NCBI GenBank assembly: GCA_002503215.1
Contig: DARG01000020.1
Span: forward strand, 1 to 64,000
Reading direction: 5' to 3'
Source of the DNA: Candidatus Parvarchaeota archaeon UBA446
GTDB taxonomy: Archaea; Nanobdellota; Nanobdellia; Parvarchaeales; Parvarchaeaceae
DNA: 64,000 bases
The notes beneath the pieces were generated by a model. It made no database searches. It was not told the DNA's origin and was given only the letters and a program-made list of their open reading frames with translations. This document shows, piece after piece, positions 35,445 through 44,587 of this stretch. The position numbers and the translations under genes were made by a program. Positions within the stretch are counted from its first letter, which is position 1, and every line of letters begins with the position of its first letter.

Positions 35445-38144
35445 ATGGAAAACATATCTGAAGAGTTATCAAAAGTTTTAAATGAACTTGGATTTGAAGG
35501 GCTTACAGAAATTCAAAAAATGGTTATACCTCAGATAAAAAGCGGGAAAAACTTGATATTTCGCGCCCCTACAGGATATGGAAAGACGCTTGCTGCATTT
35601 CTACCTATACTGGATAAATTAGACAGAGATTCTGAGGGTATACAGATGCTTTATATAACTCCTTTAAAATCCCTAAACCGGGATATTTTTAAGAACATAA
35701 TAAAAATAAGCAATAAAATGGGAATAGAAGTTGATATAAGACACGGTGACACAACCGCATATGAAAGAGCAAATCAGGCCAGAATGCCACCTCAATGTTT
35801 AATCACTACTCCAGAAACTGTACAATCTATGTTACTAAGCAAGAGACTAGTTGAAAAATTAAAGAATCTTAAATTTGTGATAGTTGATGAAGTACAAGGT
35901 CTTATGGAATCTAAGAGAGGCACACAGTTTTCCATAGCTTTGGAAAGGCTGCGAAGGATATCAAAATTCCAGACTATAGGTATAAGTGCCACAATTGCGG
36001 ATTTTAAGGAAACTAGAGAATATTTGTCCGCTGATGAAAGCATATCTTTTCCAGGAGATAAAAAATACGACATAGACGTAACTTACCCTAATTTTAAGAA
36101 TGAAGACGAAGAAACTGCATCTAAAGAAAATATAAGTAAATTGGTAGCTAATTCACTTAGATATATAGCAGATGAAATTAAGAAGTCAAAGTCAACTATA
36201 ATATTTACAAACACAAGGGAAACTGCCGAATTACTGGGATCTAGACTAAACAAATTCTTAAAGGATAAAAAAATGGAAGTTCACCACAGTTCACTTTCAA
36301 AAGAAGTAAGAACAGAAATAGAAAATAAATTTAAAGTAGGTGATATAAATGTAATTATATCTACAAGCTCACTTGAACTTGGTATAGATATAGGAGATGT
36401 AGATTTAGTTATACAGTACATGTCCCCAAGACAAGTAATAAAACTTATACAGCGAGTTGGTAGATCAAATCATAAACAAGAAGGCATAGCTAAGGGAAAA
36501 CTAGTCACAATAAATATAGATGATTTTATTGAAAGCAAGGCTATAGATAATTGCAGATTAAAGGGAAAACTTGAGATAATAGCGCTTCCAAAGTTAAGCC
36601 TTGATATATTAGCACATCAGACAGTTGGGCTTGTAATAGATGGAGTAAAGAACCCAGACGAAATATTCCAAACAATAAAAAAAAGTTATGCATATAAAGA
36701 ATTAAGTCGGTCAAAATTCGACTCTGTAGTAGATTTTCTACTAAAACATTACATGATAAGATATTATGGAGAAGGGCTCATAAGAACTAGAAAAGGTTTA
36801 CTTTTTTATATAGCTAATATTTCTTCAATACCTGACAAAAAAAGTTATCTTGTAATTGACAGTCAACTTAATAAAAAAATAGGTATACTTGATGAGGAAT
36901 TCGTAGCGGAGAACGGAAAACCTGGTAGTAATTTTATAATGAGAGGAGAAAACTGGAAGATAGTAAGTATATCTAATCAAAAGATATCTGTTGTAAGAAC
37001 AAGCAGTGATATCGGAGCTATACCTGCATGGAATGGAGAACTTATGCCGGTACACAGATTCGTAGCTGAAGAAGCTGCTTCTATAAGAGACAAATACACA
37101 GAAAAATTTGCCATATTGAAAGAACAGAAAGATAACTTTATTATACCTACAGCTAAGCGCATTTTAATAGAACGTGTTGATCAGTATGTAGTTATTCACT
37201 CTACTTTTGGGAGCACGACCAATGAAGGTCTTGCTAAGGCAATAACCTCAGTTATATCAGGAATAAGCGGAGAAAGCGTAGTAAGCAAAATAGACCCGTA
37301 TAGAATAACAGTAAAAACCAGTGTTTCTCTTAACAAAATAAGAGATATCCTTTTAGAGATGAAGGATATATCTGAGATAATAAAAGAAAGCATAAAAAGA
37401 ACATCCTTATACGAATATCGTTTTCTAAATGTAGCAAAGAGATTTGGTATAATAAATAAATATGCGGATTTCACTAAAATGAGGCTTAGAGCAATTATAG
37501 ACATGTATGAGAACAGCATTGTAGAAGAAGAAACATATAACGAGATATTATCAAGCAAAGTAGATATAAAGTCAGCAGAAGAAATTATTTTAAACATAAA
37601 AGAAGGTAGAATAGAAATAGTCATAAATGACAAGGAAGCGTCTCCTCTAACTTATGAAGGGCTGGAAACGAATTATGGTGGTACTGTTGTAAAACCAGCA
37701 GAAGCAAAAAAAGCCCTACGCAATTTAGTTCTAGATAGGATAGAAAACACTGATATATTTATGCAATGTATGAACTGCGGAAATAAAATTGGAACTATAA
37801 AAGTAAAAAACTCTGACGGGCTAAAATGTCCAAAGTGTGGTGCTAGATATCTTGGATTTTTTAAAGAGAGACAAAGAGAGATATATGAACCTGTTTTGAA
37901 TAAATTTTTCAAAAATAAGAAATTAAACCATGATGAGGAACTTTTAATTGACAGCGTAAAACAAAACGGGGCGCTTTATTTAGGATACGACAACAAAGCA
38001 TGTATTGTAGGATCTGCCTATGGAGTGGGCGCTAAAACAGCCAGTAGAATACTTTCTTCTTATAGTAAAGATAATGATCAACTTATAGACAGAGTAATAG
38101 AAGCAGAAAAGAACTACATAGAAACAAAAGAATTTTGGAGTTGA
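35445..38144 (+). CDS. lhr: Lhr-type DEAD/DEAH-box ATP-dependent helicase
   Basis: The 899-residue superfamily 2 helicase has a Q-motif-like LTEIQ (20-24), Walker A APTGYGKT (41-48), ITPLKSLNRD, TTPETVQSML, DEVQG (motif II, near 148-152; DEVH in most Lhr), GISATI (motif III), SSLELGIDIGD (motif V) and IQRVGRSNH (motif VI). The long C-terminal region matches the Lhr core (winged helix plus beta domains). It ends with a zinc ribbon of two CxxC pairs at about 774 and 795. Lhr enzymes translocate on DNA and act in repair of stalled forks. It converges with the next gene with no gap. Confidence 0.88.
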   Translation: MENISEELSKVLNELGFEGLTEIQKMVIPQIKSGKNLIFRAPTGYGKTLAAFLPILDKLDRDSEGIQMLYITPLKSLNRDIFKNIIKISNKMGIEVDIRHGDTTAYERANQARMPPQCLITTPETVQSMLLSKRLVEKLKNLKFVIVDEVQGLMESKRGTQFSIALERLRRISKFQTIGISATIADFKETREYLSADESISFPGDKKYDIDVTYPNFKNEDEETASKENISKLVANSLRYIADEIKKSKSTIIFTNTRETAELLGSRLNKFLKDKKMEVHHSSLSKEVRTEIENKFKVGDINVIISTSSLELGIDIGDVDLVIQYMSPRQVIKLIQRVGRSNHKQEGIAKGKLVTINIDDFIESKAIDNCRLKGKLEIIALPKLSLDILAHQTVGLVIDGVKNPDEIFQTIKKSYAYKELSRSKFDSVVDFLLKHYMIRYYGEGLIRTRKGLLFYIANISSIPDKKSYLVIDSQLNKKIGILDEEFVAENGKPGSNFIMRGENWKIVSISNQKISVVRTSSDIGAIPAWNGELMPVHRFVAEEAASIRDKYTEKFAILKEQKDNFIIPTAKRILIERVDQYVVIHSTFGSTTNEGLAKAITSVISGISGESVVSKIDPYRITVKTSVSLNKIRDILLEMKDISEIIKESIKRTSLYEYRFLNVAKRFGIINKYADFTKMRLRAIIDMYENSIVEEETYNEILSSKVDIKSAEEIILNIKEGRIEIVINDKEASPLTYEGLETNYGGTVVKPAEAKKALRNLVLDRIENTDIFMQCMNCGNKIGTIKVKNSDGLKCPKCGARYLGFFKERQREIYEPVLNKFFKNKKLNHDEELLIDSVKQNGALYLGYDNKACIVGSAYGVGAKTASRILSSYSKDNDQLIDRVIEAEKNYIETKEFWS

Positions 38145-38843
38145 TTAAATAAATATATCATCGGGATTGTGATCTTTTCCATGAGATACACAAATTAAAT
38201 CAGGTTTTAATTCCTTTATCTTTTTTACACTGTTTATAAGAGATATATAATCTTCAAAGAAAGGTGGAGCTTCTAGTCTCTTATCGCTTCCTTTAAGTAA
38301 ATCTCCCACTATAACGGTATTTGAATCTGTCAGATATATTGAAATTGAATCTTTTGTATGTCCTGGAGTTTCGAGTATCTTTGCGTTTATTCCCATTTCA
38401 GGTGGAAAAACGCCTTCCTTTAATTTCATATCTGGTTTTAAAAATTTTGGTTTGCGTAGTTTTCCCATTAAAGAAACAAAACTTACAAATAATTTACTCT
38501 TCAATGATTTTGAACCTGCTACTGGAAGAAGAAGTCCCATTGTTCCGGATATATAAGGTATACCTTTCTCGCTTATTCCTACATGAGCGTTACTCATCTT
38601 CTGCAAAGCATAAGCACTACCAAAATGATCCATATGTGCATGAGTGATTAGTATGTATTTTATATCACTAACTGATTTACCTATACTATTAATGTAAGCT
38701 ATTATCTTTTTCTCGCTGTTTGGCATACCTGTGTCAATTAGTATAAGTCCATTCTTACTCTCTATTATAAAGACTTTTACAATGCCAAGATTAACTTCGT
38801 GCAGAGTATCGTTTATTTTTACTCCAATAGGTTTTGCATTCAT
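38145..38843 (-). CDS. metallo-beta-lactamase-fold hydrolase
   Basis: The 232-residue protein has the zinc-binding motif THAHMDHFG (H68, H70, D72, H73), a later PGHTKDS histidine, VGD near 180 and CVSHGKDH near the end. These are the ligands of a binuclear metal centre. It looks like the broad MBL-fold group that includes glyoxalase II, quorum-lactonase and RNase relatives. The substrate cannot be assigned. The beta-CASP domain of RNA-processing members is absent. Stop abuts the helicase stop. Confidence 0.87.
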   Translation of the reverse strand: MNAKPIGVKINDTLHEVNLGIVKVFIIESKNGLILIDTGMPNSEKKIIAYINSIGKSVSDIKYILITHAHMDHFGSAYALQKMSNAHVGISEKGIPYISGTMGLLLPVAGSKSLKSKLFVSFVSLMGKLRKPKFLKPDMKLKEGVFPPEMGINAKILETPGHTKDSISIYLTDSNTVIVGDLLKGSDKRLEAPPFFEDYISLINSVKKIKELKPDLICVSHGKDHNPDDIFI

Positions 38844-38890
38844 AAGTTAATTAAAAACTTTGAGAATAAATGTTTATTTACACTGTTTAT

Positions 38891-38953
38891 GCGCTCAGAA
38901 GCTACCCTAATCTTCATTGCTAAGCTCGGCAGGTGTTCATTTCATCATTGCGC
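38891..38953 (-). ncRNA. probable C/D-box guide sRNA (rRNA 2'-O-methylation)
   Basis: On the leftward strand the order is: terminal stem GCGC (38953-38950), box C ATGATGA (38948-38942), 12-base guide (38941-38930), D' CCGA (38929-38926), 8-base spacer, C' ATGAAGA (38917-38911), 12-base guide (38910-38899), box D CTGA (38898-38895) and closing GCGC (38894-38891). Spacing and 63-base size are typical of archaeal C/D sRNAs bound by L7Ae, Nop5 and fibrillarin. The D-guide complement AAGCUACCCUAA resembles the 23S segment just before GGGAUAACAGG near the peptidyl transferase centre. By the D+5 rule the U in AAGCU would be methylated. It starts two bases past the stop of the 185-residue gene, so it may be processed from that mRNA. 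Confidence 0.68.
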
Positions 38954-38955
38954 AT

Positions 38956-39513
38956 TTAACCTAAATTTATCGGCGGAACCGATGTACTGGAATTGCTAGA
39001 GTTATTAAAGCCAAAGAAAACTAGAATAAAAGTGGAGTTGTAACTTACTGAATTGAGATTTATACTGCTTAACGACACTTGTTCGGGATTTAAAGCATTG
39101 TTTGAACCTAATGAAAATAACGCCCACGCCGTATTTGCGGAGGGATTTGCACATAAAGGACTAACAAATTCTGATGAAGATACACATTGTATATTTCCAT
39201 TAGACACATTATAAGACATGTTGTACTGGGTTAGTATACTCTCTGTAAAGGATAACATGTTAGATATATTACTTGCTAGCAAATTTGAAATTGGAACTGA
39301 ACCAGAAGATGCAATTACACTGTTAGAAACGCCGCTTTGTATTGAAATTGATCCTAGAGAAGATGCAGTTGAGTTTAAAGCCGCCGATGGTACTACGATG
39401 TAATATAAAATAGGTGATGTGCTTGAAACATGAGGAAAAAAGAAGAAAATAGAAGAAACGAAAGCTATCGCTATGAATAGTGCTAATGCTTGTTTCAATC
39501 TTGTATTTACCAT
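38956..39513 (-). CDS. secreted or anchored small surface protein
   Basis: No family recognised. The 185-residue protein has a basic start (NTRLK), a hydrophobic signal/anchor (about 8-27) and a Ser/Asn-rich external domain with sequons such as NSTA, NISN and NMSY. Two cysteines at about 111 and 121 may pair. The C-terminal VPPINLG is just before the C/D-box RNA. Composition resembles the proteins of the large surface operon, though it is a separate gene. Confidence 0.68.
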   Translation of the reverse strand: MVNTRLKQALALFIAIAFVSSIFFFFPHVSSTSPILYYIVVPSAALNSTASSLGSISIQSGVSNSVIASSGSVPISNLLASNISNMLSFTESILTQYNMSYNVSNGNIQCVSSSEFVSPLCANPSANTAWALFSLGSNNALNPEQVSLSSINLNSVSYNSTFILVFFGFNNSSNSSTSVPPINLG

Positions 39514-39559
39514 ATTTTACTTTATATTCTATTAGTTGACATCAAATCAATATAAAAAC

Positions 39560-40915
39560 TTACCTTATCAATGCATAAGCTATAAATGCTACTATAAGAA
39601 TCAGTATAAGCCCTATAAGAAACGCTATTGGAGAAGTAACTATCAATGCTAGCAATATGGCGAAAACGAAGAAACCGAATAAAGCCCTTGAGTAATTCTT
39701 TTTTCTAGTATATACATAACCATATCCAAATGAAAAGAAAGCAAATGCCGCAGCGAATGACAATGCACTTATAATTACAAGAGATAAGTAACTGAATATG
39801 CCTGAATCCACTATTATAGGCGAAAATATAGTTATAAGTACCAATGGGACCGCCGCAGTTATGAATAATTTCATGTTTTCATCTTTCTGCAAAAACGCAG
39901 GCATTAATTTGTCCTTAGACATATCATCCAAAGTTCTATTAGATGCGTTTATAAGAGCAAATGCTGTAAGCAGTATGATTATAATGGATAATCCTACTAT
40001 TACATCTTCTACACCAATACCGAATGGCGCTGCCAAGATATTAGCTGTGAATATATTGGCAGTAGGTACACCCATAATAATAGGATATATAAGATTTCCA
40101 ACTGATGCTGAATTTTCGGATGTAAATATGAATGTTTGGATAAGGGCAAAAAGTATTATTGCAGTTATAACTATTGCTACCAGTGCTTTAGCTACGTCCT
40201 TTCTTTTCTCTCCTTTATAAACAATAGACGCACCTTCAAAGCCGCCATACATCCACAGAATTATAAGTAGCCCAAATAGGAAAACTGGTGCGGATACCGG
40301 TAAAGTGTATTGTAAATTTACATTGGATAAGTGAGTACCACTATTTAAAAATAGAGATATTGCTCCTAAAGCTATAAGAAGTATAACAAAAAATATCTTA
40401 AGTGCCCCTGCGAAATTTAGAGTTCTTCTAATCCTATTATAGAAAAACATTATCCACATTACCACGAATAGTATATCTATTATAGCAATGGAAGTAAAAG
40501 GACTTAATCCAAAGAAAAGAGAAAGTTCTCCTACTGATGCTATTCCTGCCGCAGTTATTGTTATTATAAAAGAGATAAGCAACAGAAAAGCGAATATAAA
40601 CGAATACTCTTTTTTTATGGTATTCTTAAGGAAATTATATGGATCGTGATTGTGTGTTATGCTTATATCATATATCAGCATACCAATAAGAAGGGCCAGA
40701 AAACCTGCGCCTATAACAAGGTATATAGAAAAAATTCCACCATATACCAAAGCTATGAATAATGGTATAACCAATATACCCAAACCTATAACTCCCGCAA
40801 GCCCATGAAGATAAAGCTCTATGAATGAATGCACTTTCTCTTTTTTAACGTGAGTCTTAACGGTTTTTTTGGATATCTTTACAGCTTTAACTCTTCTATT
40901 CCTAGATTTCTGCAT
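39560..40915 (-). CDS. APC-superfamily amino acid/amine permease
   Basis: The 451-residue integral membrane protein has a basic N-terminal tail (RNRRVKAVKISKKTVKTHVK) and about 11-12 hydrophobic helices. The first helix has the glycine-rich unwound segment GLAGVIGLGILVIP, and YGGFEGAS near 210 corresponds to the helix-6 break of APC transporters. It probably imports an amino acid, fitting a scavenging lifestyle; substrate unknown. The long Lys/Arg tail is unusual. Confidence 0.82.
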   Translation of the reverse strand: MQKSRNRRVKAVKISKKTVKTHVKKEKVHSFIELYLHGLAGVIGLGILVIPLFIALVYGGIFSIYLVIGAGFLALLIGMLIYDISITHNHDPYNFLKNTIKKEYSFIFAFLLLISFIITITAAGIASVGELSLFFGLSPFTSIAIIDILFVVMWIMFFYNRIRRTLNFAGALKIFFVILLIALGAISLFLNSGTHLSNVNLQYTLPVSAPVFLFGLLIILWMYGGFEGASIVYKGEKRKDVAKALVAIVITAIILFALIQTFIFTSENSASVGNLIYPIIMGVPTANIFTANILAAPFGIGVEDVIVGLSIIIILLTAFALINASNRTLDDMSKDKLMPAFLQKDENMKLFITAAVPLVLITIFSPIIVDSGIFSYLSLVIISALSFAAAFAFFSFGYGYVYTRKKNYSRALFGFFVFAILLALIVTSPIAFLIGLILILIVAFIAYALIR

Positions 40916-40944
40916 AAGATAATAACAAGTGTATGCTATTTAAA

Positions 40945-42333
40945 TTATTTGTATTTGCTTTCACGTTTACCGGAATCTGTTAAAAGCACGAATTCTGCAT
41001 TTTTTCTAAATTCTGCGATGTTTTTAGCATTCAAATATGTCATTGCAGATCTTAAACCTCCAACAAGATTATTAACAATTTTAGTAACGCTACCTTTGTA
41101 TTGTATCAGTGTTTCTGTACCTTCGGGAGTATAACCTTCGAGATCTACAGATTCATCTGTTTTCGAGGCTTTGTCAGAAAATGCATTTATAGACGCCATA
41201 CCTCTGTAAAATTTATAGTTAACGTTTTCCTTTGTTATAATTACGCCGGGACTTTCATCTGTACCAGCAAGTAATCCACCTACCATTACTGTATCTGCAC
41301 CCGCAGCTATTGCCTTTGAAAAATCTGCTGACTTAGATATACCTCCGTCTGCCATTATCCTTACTCCACTATTAGAACAATCCAATATCGCGCTTAATTG
41401 AGGATATCCTACTCCTGCGACAGGCCTTGTAAGGCATGCTCCTCCGGGACCTATCCCAATTTTTATACAATCGGCGCCTGCTCTCTTAAGATTTAGAACT
41501 CCACTTCTTGTTGCTACATTGCCAGCAATAACATCAACACCTAGTTTTTTAATTTTACGAACTACATCCGCGGTTTTATCAAGATACCCGTTAGCTACAT
41601 CAACAACTATAAAATCAGCCTCGGCATTTATCAATGCCTTTGCTCTCTCCATATAATCGCTCCCTATGCCTATTGAGCCACCTACGATAAGCCTTCCATT
41701 TTTATCTTTAGAAGCCTTGGAATAGCCTTCCAAAAGTTTTACGTCCCTTGATGTTACCATACCAGTTAATCTGCCTTCTTTGTCAATTAATGGAAGTTTC
41801 TCTATCTTGTTCTTATTCATTATTGTCTTTGCCTGCTCTAGAGATATCTTTGTATAACCAGTTATAACATCTTTTGTCATTATATCCTCAATCTTTAGAT
41901 TTGGATTTTCTTCAAACTCGAAATCTCTTCTAGTAACTATACCAACTAATTTTTTATTTTCAACGACTGGAAAACTTTTTACTTTTTTTTCAAATGAAAG
42001 CTCTCTAAGTTTTTCTAGTGTGGTATCCTTACTTACAGTGTAGGGTTTTTCTATGATTATGTTTTGTTCTCTCTTTACCTTCGTTACTTCCAATACCTCA
42101 TTCTCTATAGAATTAAAACGATGTATTATACCTACACCACCGGCCTTAGACATTGCTATAGCCATTATATGCTCCGTTACGGTATCCATGTTGGAACTTA
42201 TTATAGGAATATTAAGTTTTATATTGTCTGTTAGATTTGTGGAAGTATCTACCATATATCTGGAATTTACTCCGGAAACCTTTGGTACCAATAAAACATC
42301 ATCAAAAGTAAAAGCATCCCTTATTATCTTCAT
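40945..42333 (-). CDS. guaB: IMPDH/GMP reductase-family enzyme with CBS pair
   Basis: The 462-residue protein has the TIM barrel of IMP dehydrogenase with two CBS domains (about 97-205) inserted. The catalytic loop is [11 protein letters not shown] with Cys300 and the following Thr. Two points argue for GMP reductase (GuaB1-like) chemistry: DVANGY (245-250) is the GMP reductase form of the motif IMPDH has as D-[ST]-[AS]-H-G-H, and the flap after YRGMASINA lacks the Arg-Tyr pair that activates water in IMPDH. The CBS pair is an IMPDH trait but also occurs in actinobacterial GuaB1 reductases. It interconverts IMP with XMP or GMP. Family certain, reaction uncertain. Confidence 0.85.
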   Translation of the reverse strand: MKIIRDAFTFDDVLLVPKVSGVNSRYMVDTSTNLTDNIKLNIPIISSNMDTVTEHIMAIAMSKAGGVGIIHRFNSIENEVLEVTKVKREQNIIIEKPYTVSKDTTLEKLRELSFEKKVKSFPVVENKKLVGIVTRRDFEFEENPNLKIEDIMTKDVITGYTKISLEQAKTIMNKNKIEKLPLIDKEGRLTGMVTSRDVKLLEGYSKASKDKNGRLIVGGSIGIGSDYMERAKALINAEADFIVVDVANGYLDKTADVVRKIKKLGVDVIAGNVATRSGVLNLKRAGADCIKIGIGPGGACLTRPVAGVGYPQLSAILDCSNSGVRIMADGGISKSADFSKAIAAGADTVMVGGLLAGTDESPGVIITKENVNYKFYRGMASINAFSDKASKTDESVDLEGYTPEGTETLIQYKGSVTKIVNNLVGGLRSAMTYLNAKNIAEFRKNAEFVLLTDSGKRESKYK

Positions 42334-42442
42334 ACCAAAGTATATCTTAACCTTTAATAGTTATAAACTTTTTATAACAGCAAATGAAGGGTATAAGCCT
42401 ATGCAAAGCTTTTATTATACGTTTTTATTAAATATCACTTAT

Positions 42443-42515
42443 GGGCCGATGGCGCAATTGGCAACGCGCTCCCCTTGCACGGGAGAGACTGTGGGTTCAA
42501 ATCCCATTCGGTCCA
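42443..42515 (+). tRNA. tRNA-Ala (anticodon TGC)
   Basis: Acceptor GGGCCGA/TCGGTCC contains the G3-U70 pair that defines alanine tRNAs. Anticodon stem CTCCC/GGGAG surrounds loop CTTGCAC (anticodon TGC). T-loop TTCAAAT, discriminator A, 73 bases, no intron. AT-rich sequence 42410-42436 upstream could hold its TATA box. Confidence 0.96.
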
Positions 42516-42571
42516 CTAATGCTAAATTTTAGCGCATATAAACGCTGTTAAAATTTACCACAAAAATAACT

Positions 42572-43186
42572 ATGGATTATTATATTAAAGGCGAGGAAAA
42601 ATTTGGCCCGTTATCTTCTAGAGCATACTCATTAGGATCAAGACGCTCTTTAAAGGGACTTTACCTTGTAGCATTAAATAAAATAAAGAAAACGAATCCA
42701 AAAACTGTACTTGATGTGGGCGCAGGCCCTGGAGATCTTGCTATACTACTGGCTAGCACGTTGAAAAACGCTAAAATATTCTGTGTTGACCCGTCTACTT
42801 ATATGGCAGATATAGCTATCAATAGATCAAAAAAAATAGGTATAAAAAATATATATTACAAATTAGGAAGCAGTCGAAACATTCCTTTTAAGACAAAATT
42901 TGATATTATAACAACAACACTATCTTTTCACCATTGGAAGAAAAAGGAGGAAAGTATAAATTATCTATTGAAAAGACTGAACAAAAATGGAATTCTAATG
43001 ATATGTGAATTTTCGTACGAAAAGCTTACAAAAATACAGAAATTAGTAATGGGAAAACACTCCTTATCAAAAGTGGAAGCAAAATCATATCAATTTAAAG
43101 GCTATACCAAAAAAATAAACATTTACAAAAATATCATAATTATCTCATTCAAAAAAGAACTTAAATCTATAAATAATAAACATTAA
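42572..43186 (+). CDS. class I SAM-dependent methyltransferase
   Basis: The 204-residue protein has the methyltransferase-11/25-type fold: motif I VLDVGAGPGDLA (46-57), acidic end of strand 2 CVDPS (71-75), FDIITTTLSFHHW (motif IV, about 109-121) and the post-IV GILMICEF strand. FHHW resembles ubiquinone/menaquinone-type and small-molecule methyltransferases. No substrate can be inferred. It lies between tRNA-Ala and tRNA-Ile. A short AGCG/CGCT inverted repeat at about 42531-42546 precedes it. Confidence 0.8.
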   Translation: MDYYIKGEEKFGPLSSRAYSLGSRRSLKGLYLVALNKIKKTNPKTVLDVGAGPGDLAILLASTLKNAKIFCVDPSTYMADIAINRSKKIGIKNIYYKLGSSRNIPFKTKFDIITTTLSFHHWKKKEESINYLLKRLNKNGILMICEFSYEKLTKIQKLVMGKHSLSKVEAKSYQFKGYTKKINIYKNIIIISFKKELKSINNKH

Positions 43187-43199
43187 ATTAGTAATTTAA

Positions 43200-43273
43200 G
43201 GTCTGGTAGCTTAGCCCGGTGGAGCGTTCGACTGATAATCGAAAGGTCGGGAGTCCAAATCTCCCCCAGACCA
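43200..43273 (+). tRNA. tRNA-Ile (anticodon GAT) with unusual T-loop
   Basis: Acceptor GGTCTGG/CCAGACC, anticodon stem TTCGA/TCGAA around CTGATAA (anticodon GAT), T-stem GGGAG/CTCCC, discriminator A, 74 bases, no CCA. The T-loop reads TCCAAAT instead of TTCAAAT, so the almost invariant U55 is C. A TTTGTTTTT run follows the gene and may terminate transcription. Confidence 0.93.
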
Positions 43274-43331
43274 TTTGTTTTTATATATAATTATTAGGAA
43301 AGTAATTACTGTTTATTTTACATTAAATAAG

Positions 43332-43339
43332 TTTAAATG
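43332..43339 (+). promoter_or_regulatory. TATA box of the AdoMet synthetase/aRF1 unit
   Basis: TTTAAATG is centred 25 bases before the ATG at 43361, the spacing for a leaderless transcript. It probably drives AdoMet synthetase and aRF1, nine bases apart. Confidence 0.5.
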
Positions 43340-43360
43340 CTCCGAAAAATTAAAAATTAG

Positions 43361-44578
43361 ATGAATTTTATAGAAATAGAAAAAAACACTGAAAAAAACA
43401 TAGAAAAACAGAAAATAGAAATAGTTGAAAGGAAGGGCCTTGGCCACCCTGATTACATTGCGGATTCTATAGCTGAAAAATTTTCAATTAACCTTTCAAA
43501 GTATTATATTGAAAATTTCCAAAAAATACTTCACCACAATGTGGATAAACTGGAAGTAATAGGCGGAGAATCTCAACCTAAATTCAATGGTGGAAAAATA
43601 ACAAAACCGATAACTGTGCTTTTTTCTGGAAGAGCTACGGGGATTGTTGACGGCAAAAACATACCGTTGAAAGAAATAGCTGAAAAATCCGCAAAAACAT
43701 GGATAAAAAATAACATAAGATTTCTAGATCCAGAAAGTATTAGATACCTTTTTGAAACAAACGCTGGTTCGGTAAATTTAATAGATGCATTCAATAGGAA
43801 TGGCAAGCCAGGTTCTAATGATACTTCATTTGCCGTCGGGTATTACCCTTTTAGTATCTTAGAAAATATTGTTTTAAGGACTGAAAACTATCTAAACTCA
43901 AATGAATTTAAATCTAAATTCCAATTTTCTGGTGAAGATATAAAAATAATGGGAGTAAGAATAAAAAATAAGATAAAGATAACCGTAGCTATGGCTATAA
44001 TAGACAGATTTATTGCGTCTGAGAATGACTACTTCTCAAAAAAAGAAGAGATGTCTCAGGAAATAAACCGCTACATACTTAATTTGAAAGAAAGTCTAGA
44101 AAGCGAAAATAACATGGAAAAAGGCAGGAGCTTGGAAATAAAGGTTAATAATATGGACAAAAAAGGGAGAGGAATAAACGGCTGTTACCTTACCGTTACA
44201 GGATTAAGCGCAGAAAGCGGAGATGATGGTGCTGTGGGGAGAGGAAACCGCGTAAACGGGCTTATAAGTCCTAATAGACCTATGACATTGGAAGCCGCTG
44301 CGGGAAAAAATCCTGTAAACCATATAGGTAAAATATACAGCCTTGTATCCTTTGATTTATCAAAAAGGATATATGAAAACTTTTCAATTAAAAATCAGAT
44401 AAAAATAGTGGGCAGGATAGGAAATGACTTAAGCAAACCGCTGGCTTTATCCTTTTTAGCTGAAGAAAAGGTTGACGGTGATAAGAAAAGAGAAATTACA
44501 AAATTTATAAACGAAGAACTATCTCATATAAGCAGTATAACTGAAAAAATAATCGAAGAAAAGCTTTCAGTTTGCTAG
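43361..44578 (+). CDS. mat: S-adenosylmethionine synthetase, archaeal type
   Basis: The 405-residue protein is the archaeal MAT family, distinct from bacterial MetK. Landmarks are [19 protein letters not shown] (22-40), [45 protein letters not shown] (near 290-310) and [12 protein letters not shown]. It makes S-adenosylmethionine from ATP and methionine, feeding the methyltransferases here. The stop is TAG, showing that TAG is used as a terminator. A TATA box lies at leaderless distance. Confidence 0.96.
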   Translation: MNFIEIEKNTEKNIEKQKIEIVERKGLGHPDYIADSIAEKFSINLSKYYIENFQKILHHNVDKLEVIGGESQPKFNGGKITKPITVLFSGRATGIVDGKNIPLKEIAEKSAKTWIKNNIRFLDPESIRYLFETNAGSVNLIDAFNRNGKPGSNDTSFAVGYYPFSILENIVLRTENYLNSNEFKSKFQFSGEDIKIMGVRIKNKIKITVAMAIIDRFIASENDYFSKKEEMSQEINRYILNLKESLESENNMEKGRSLEIKVNNMDKKGRGINGCYLTVTGLSAESGDDGAVGRGNRVNGLISPNRPMTLEAAAGKNPVNHIGKIYSLVSFDLSKRIYENFSIKNQIKIVGRIGNDLSKPLALSFLAEEKVDGDKKREITKFINEELSHISSITEKIIEEKLSVC

Positions 44579-44587
44579 CTTATTTTT

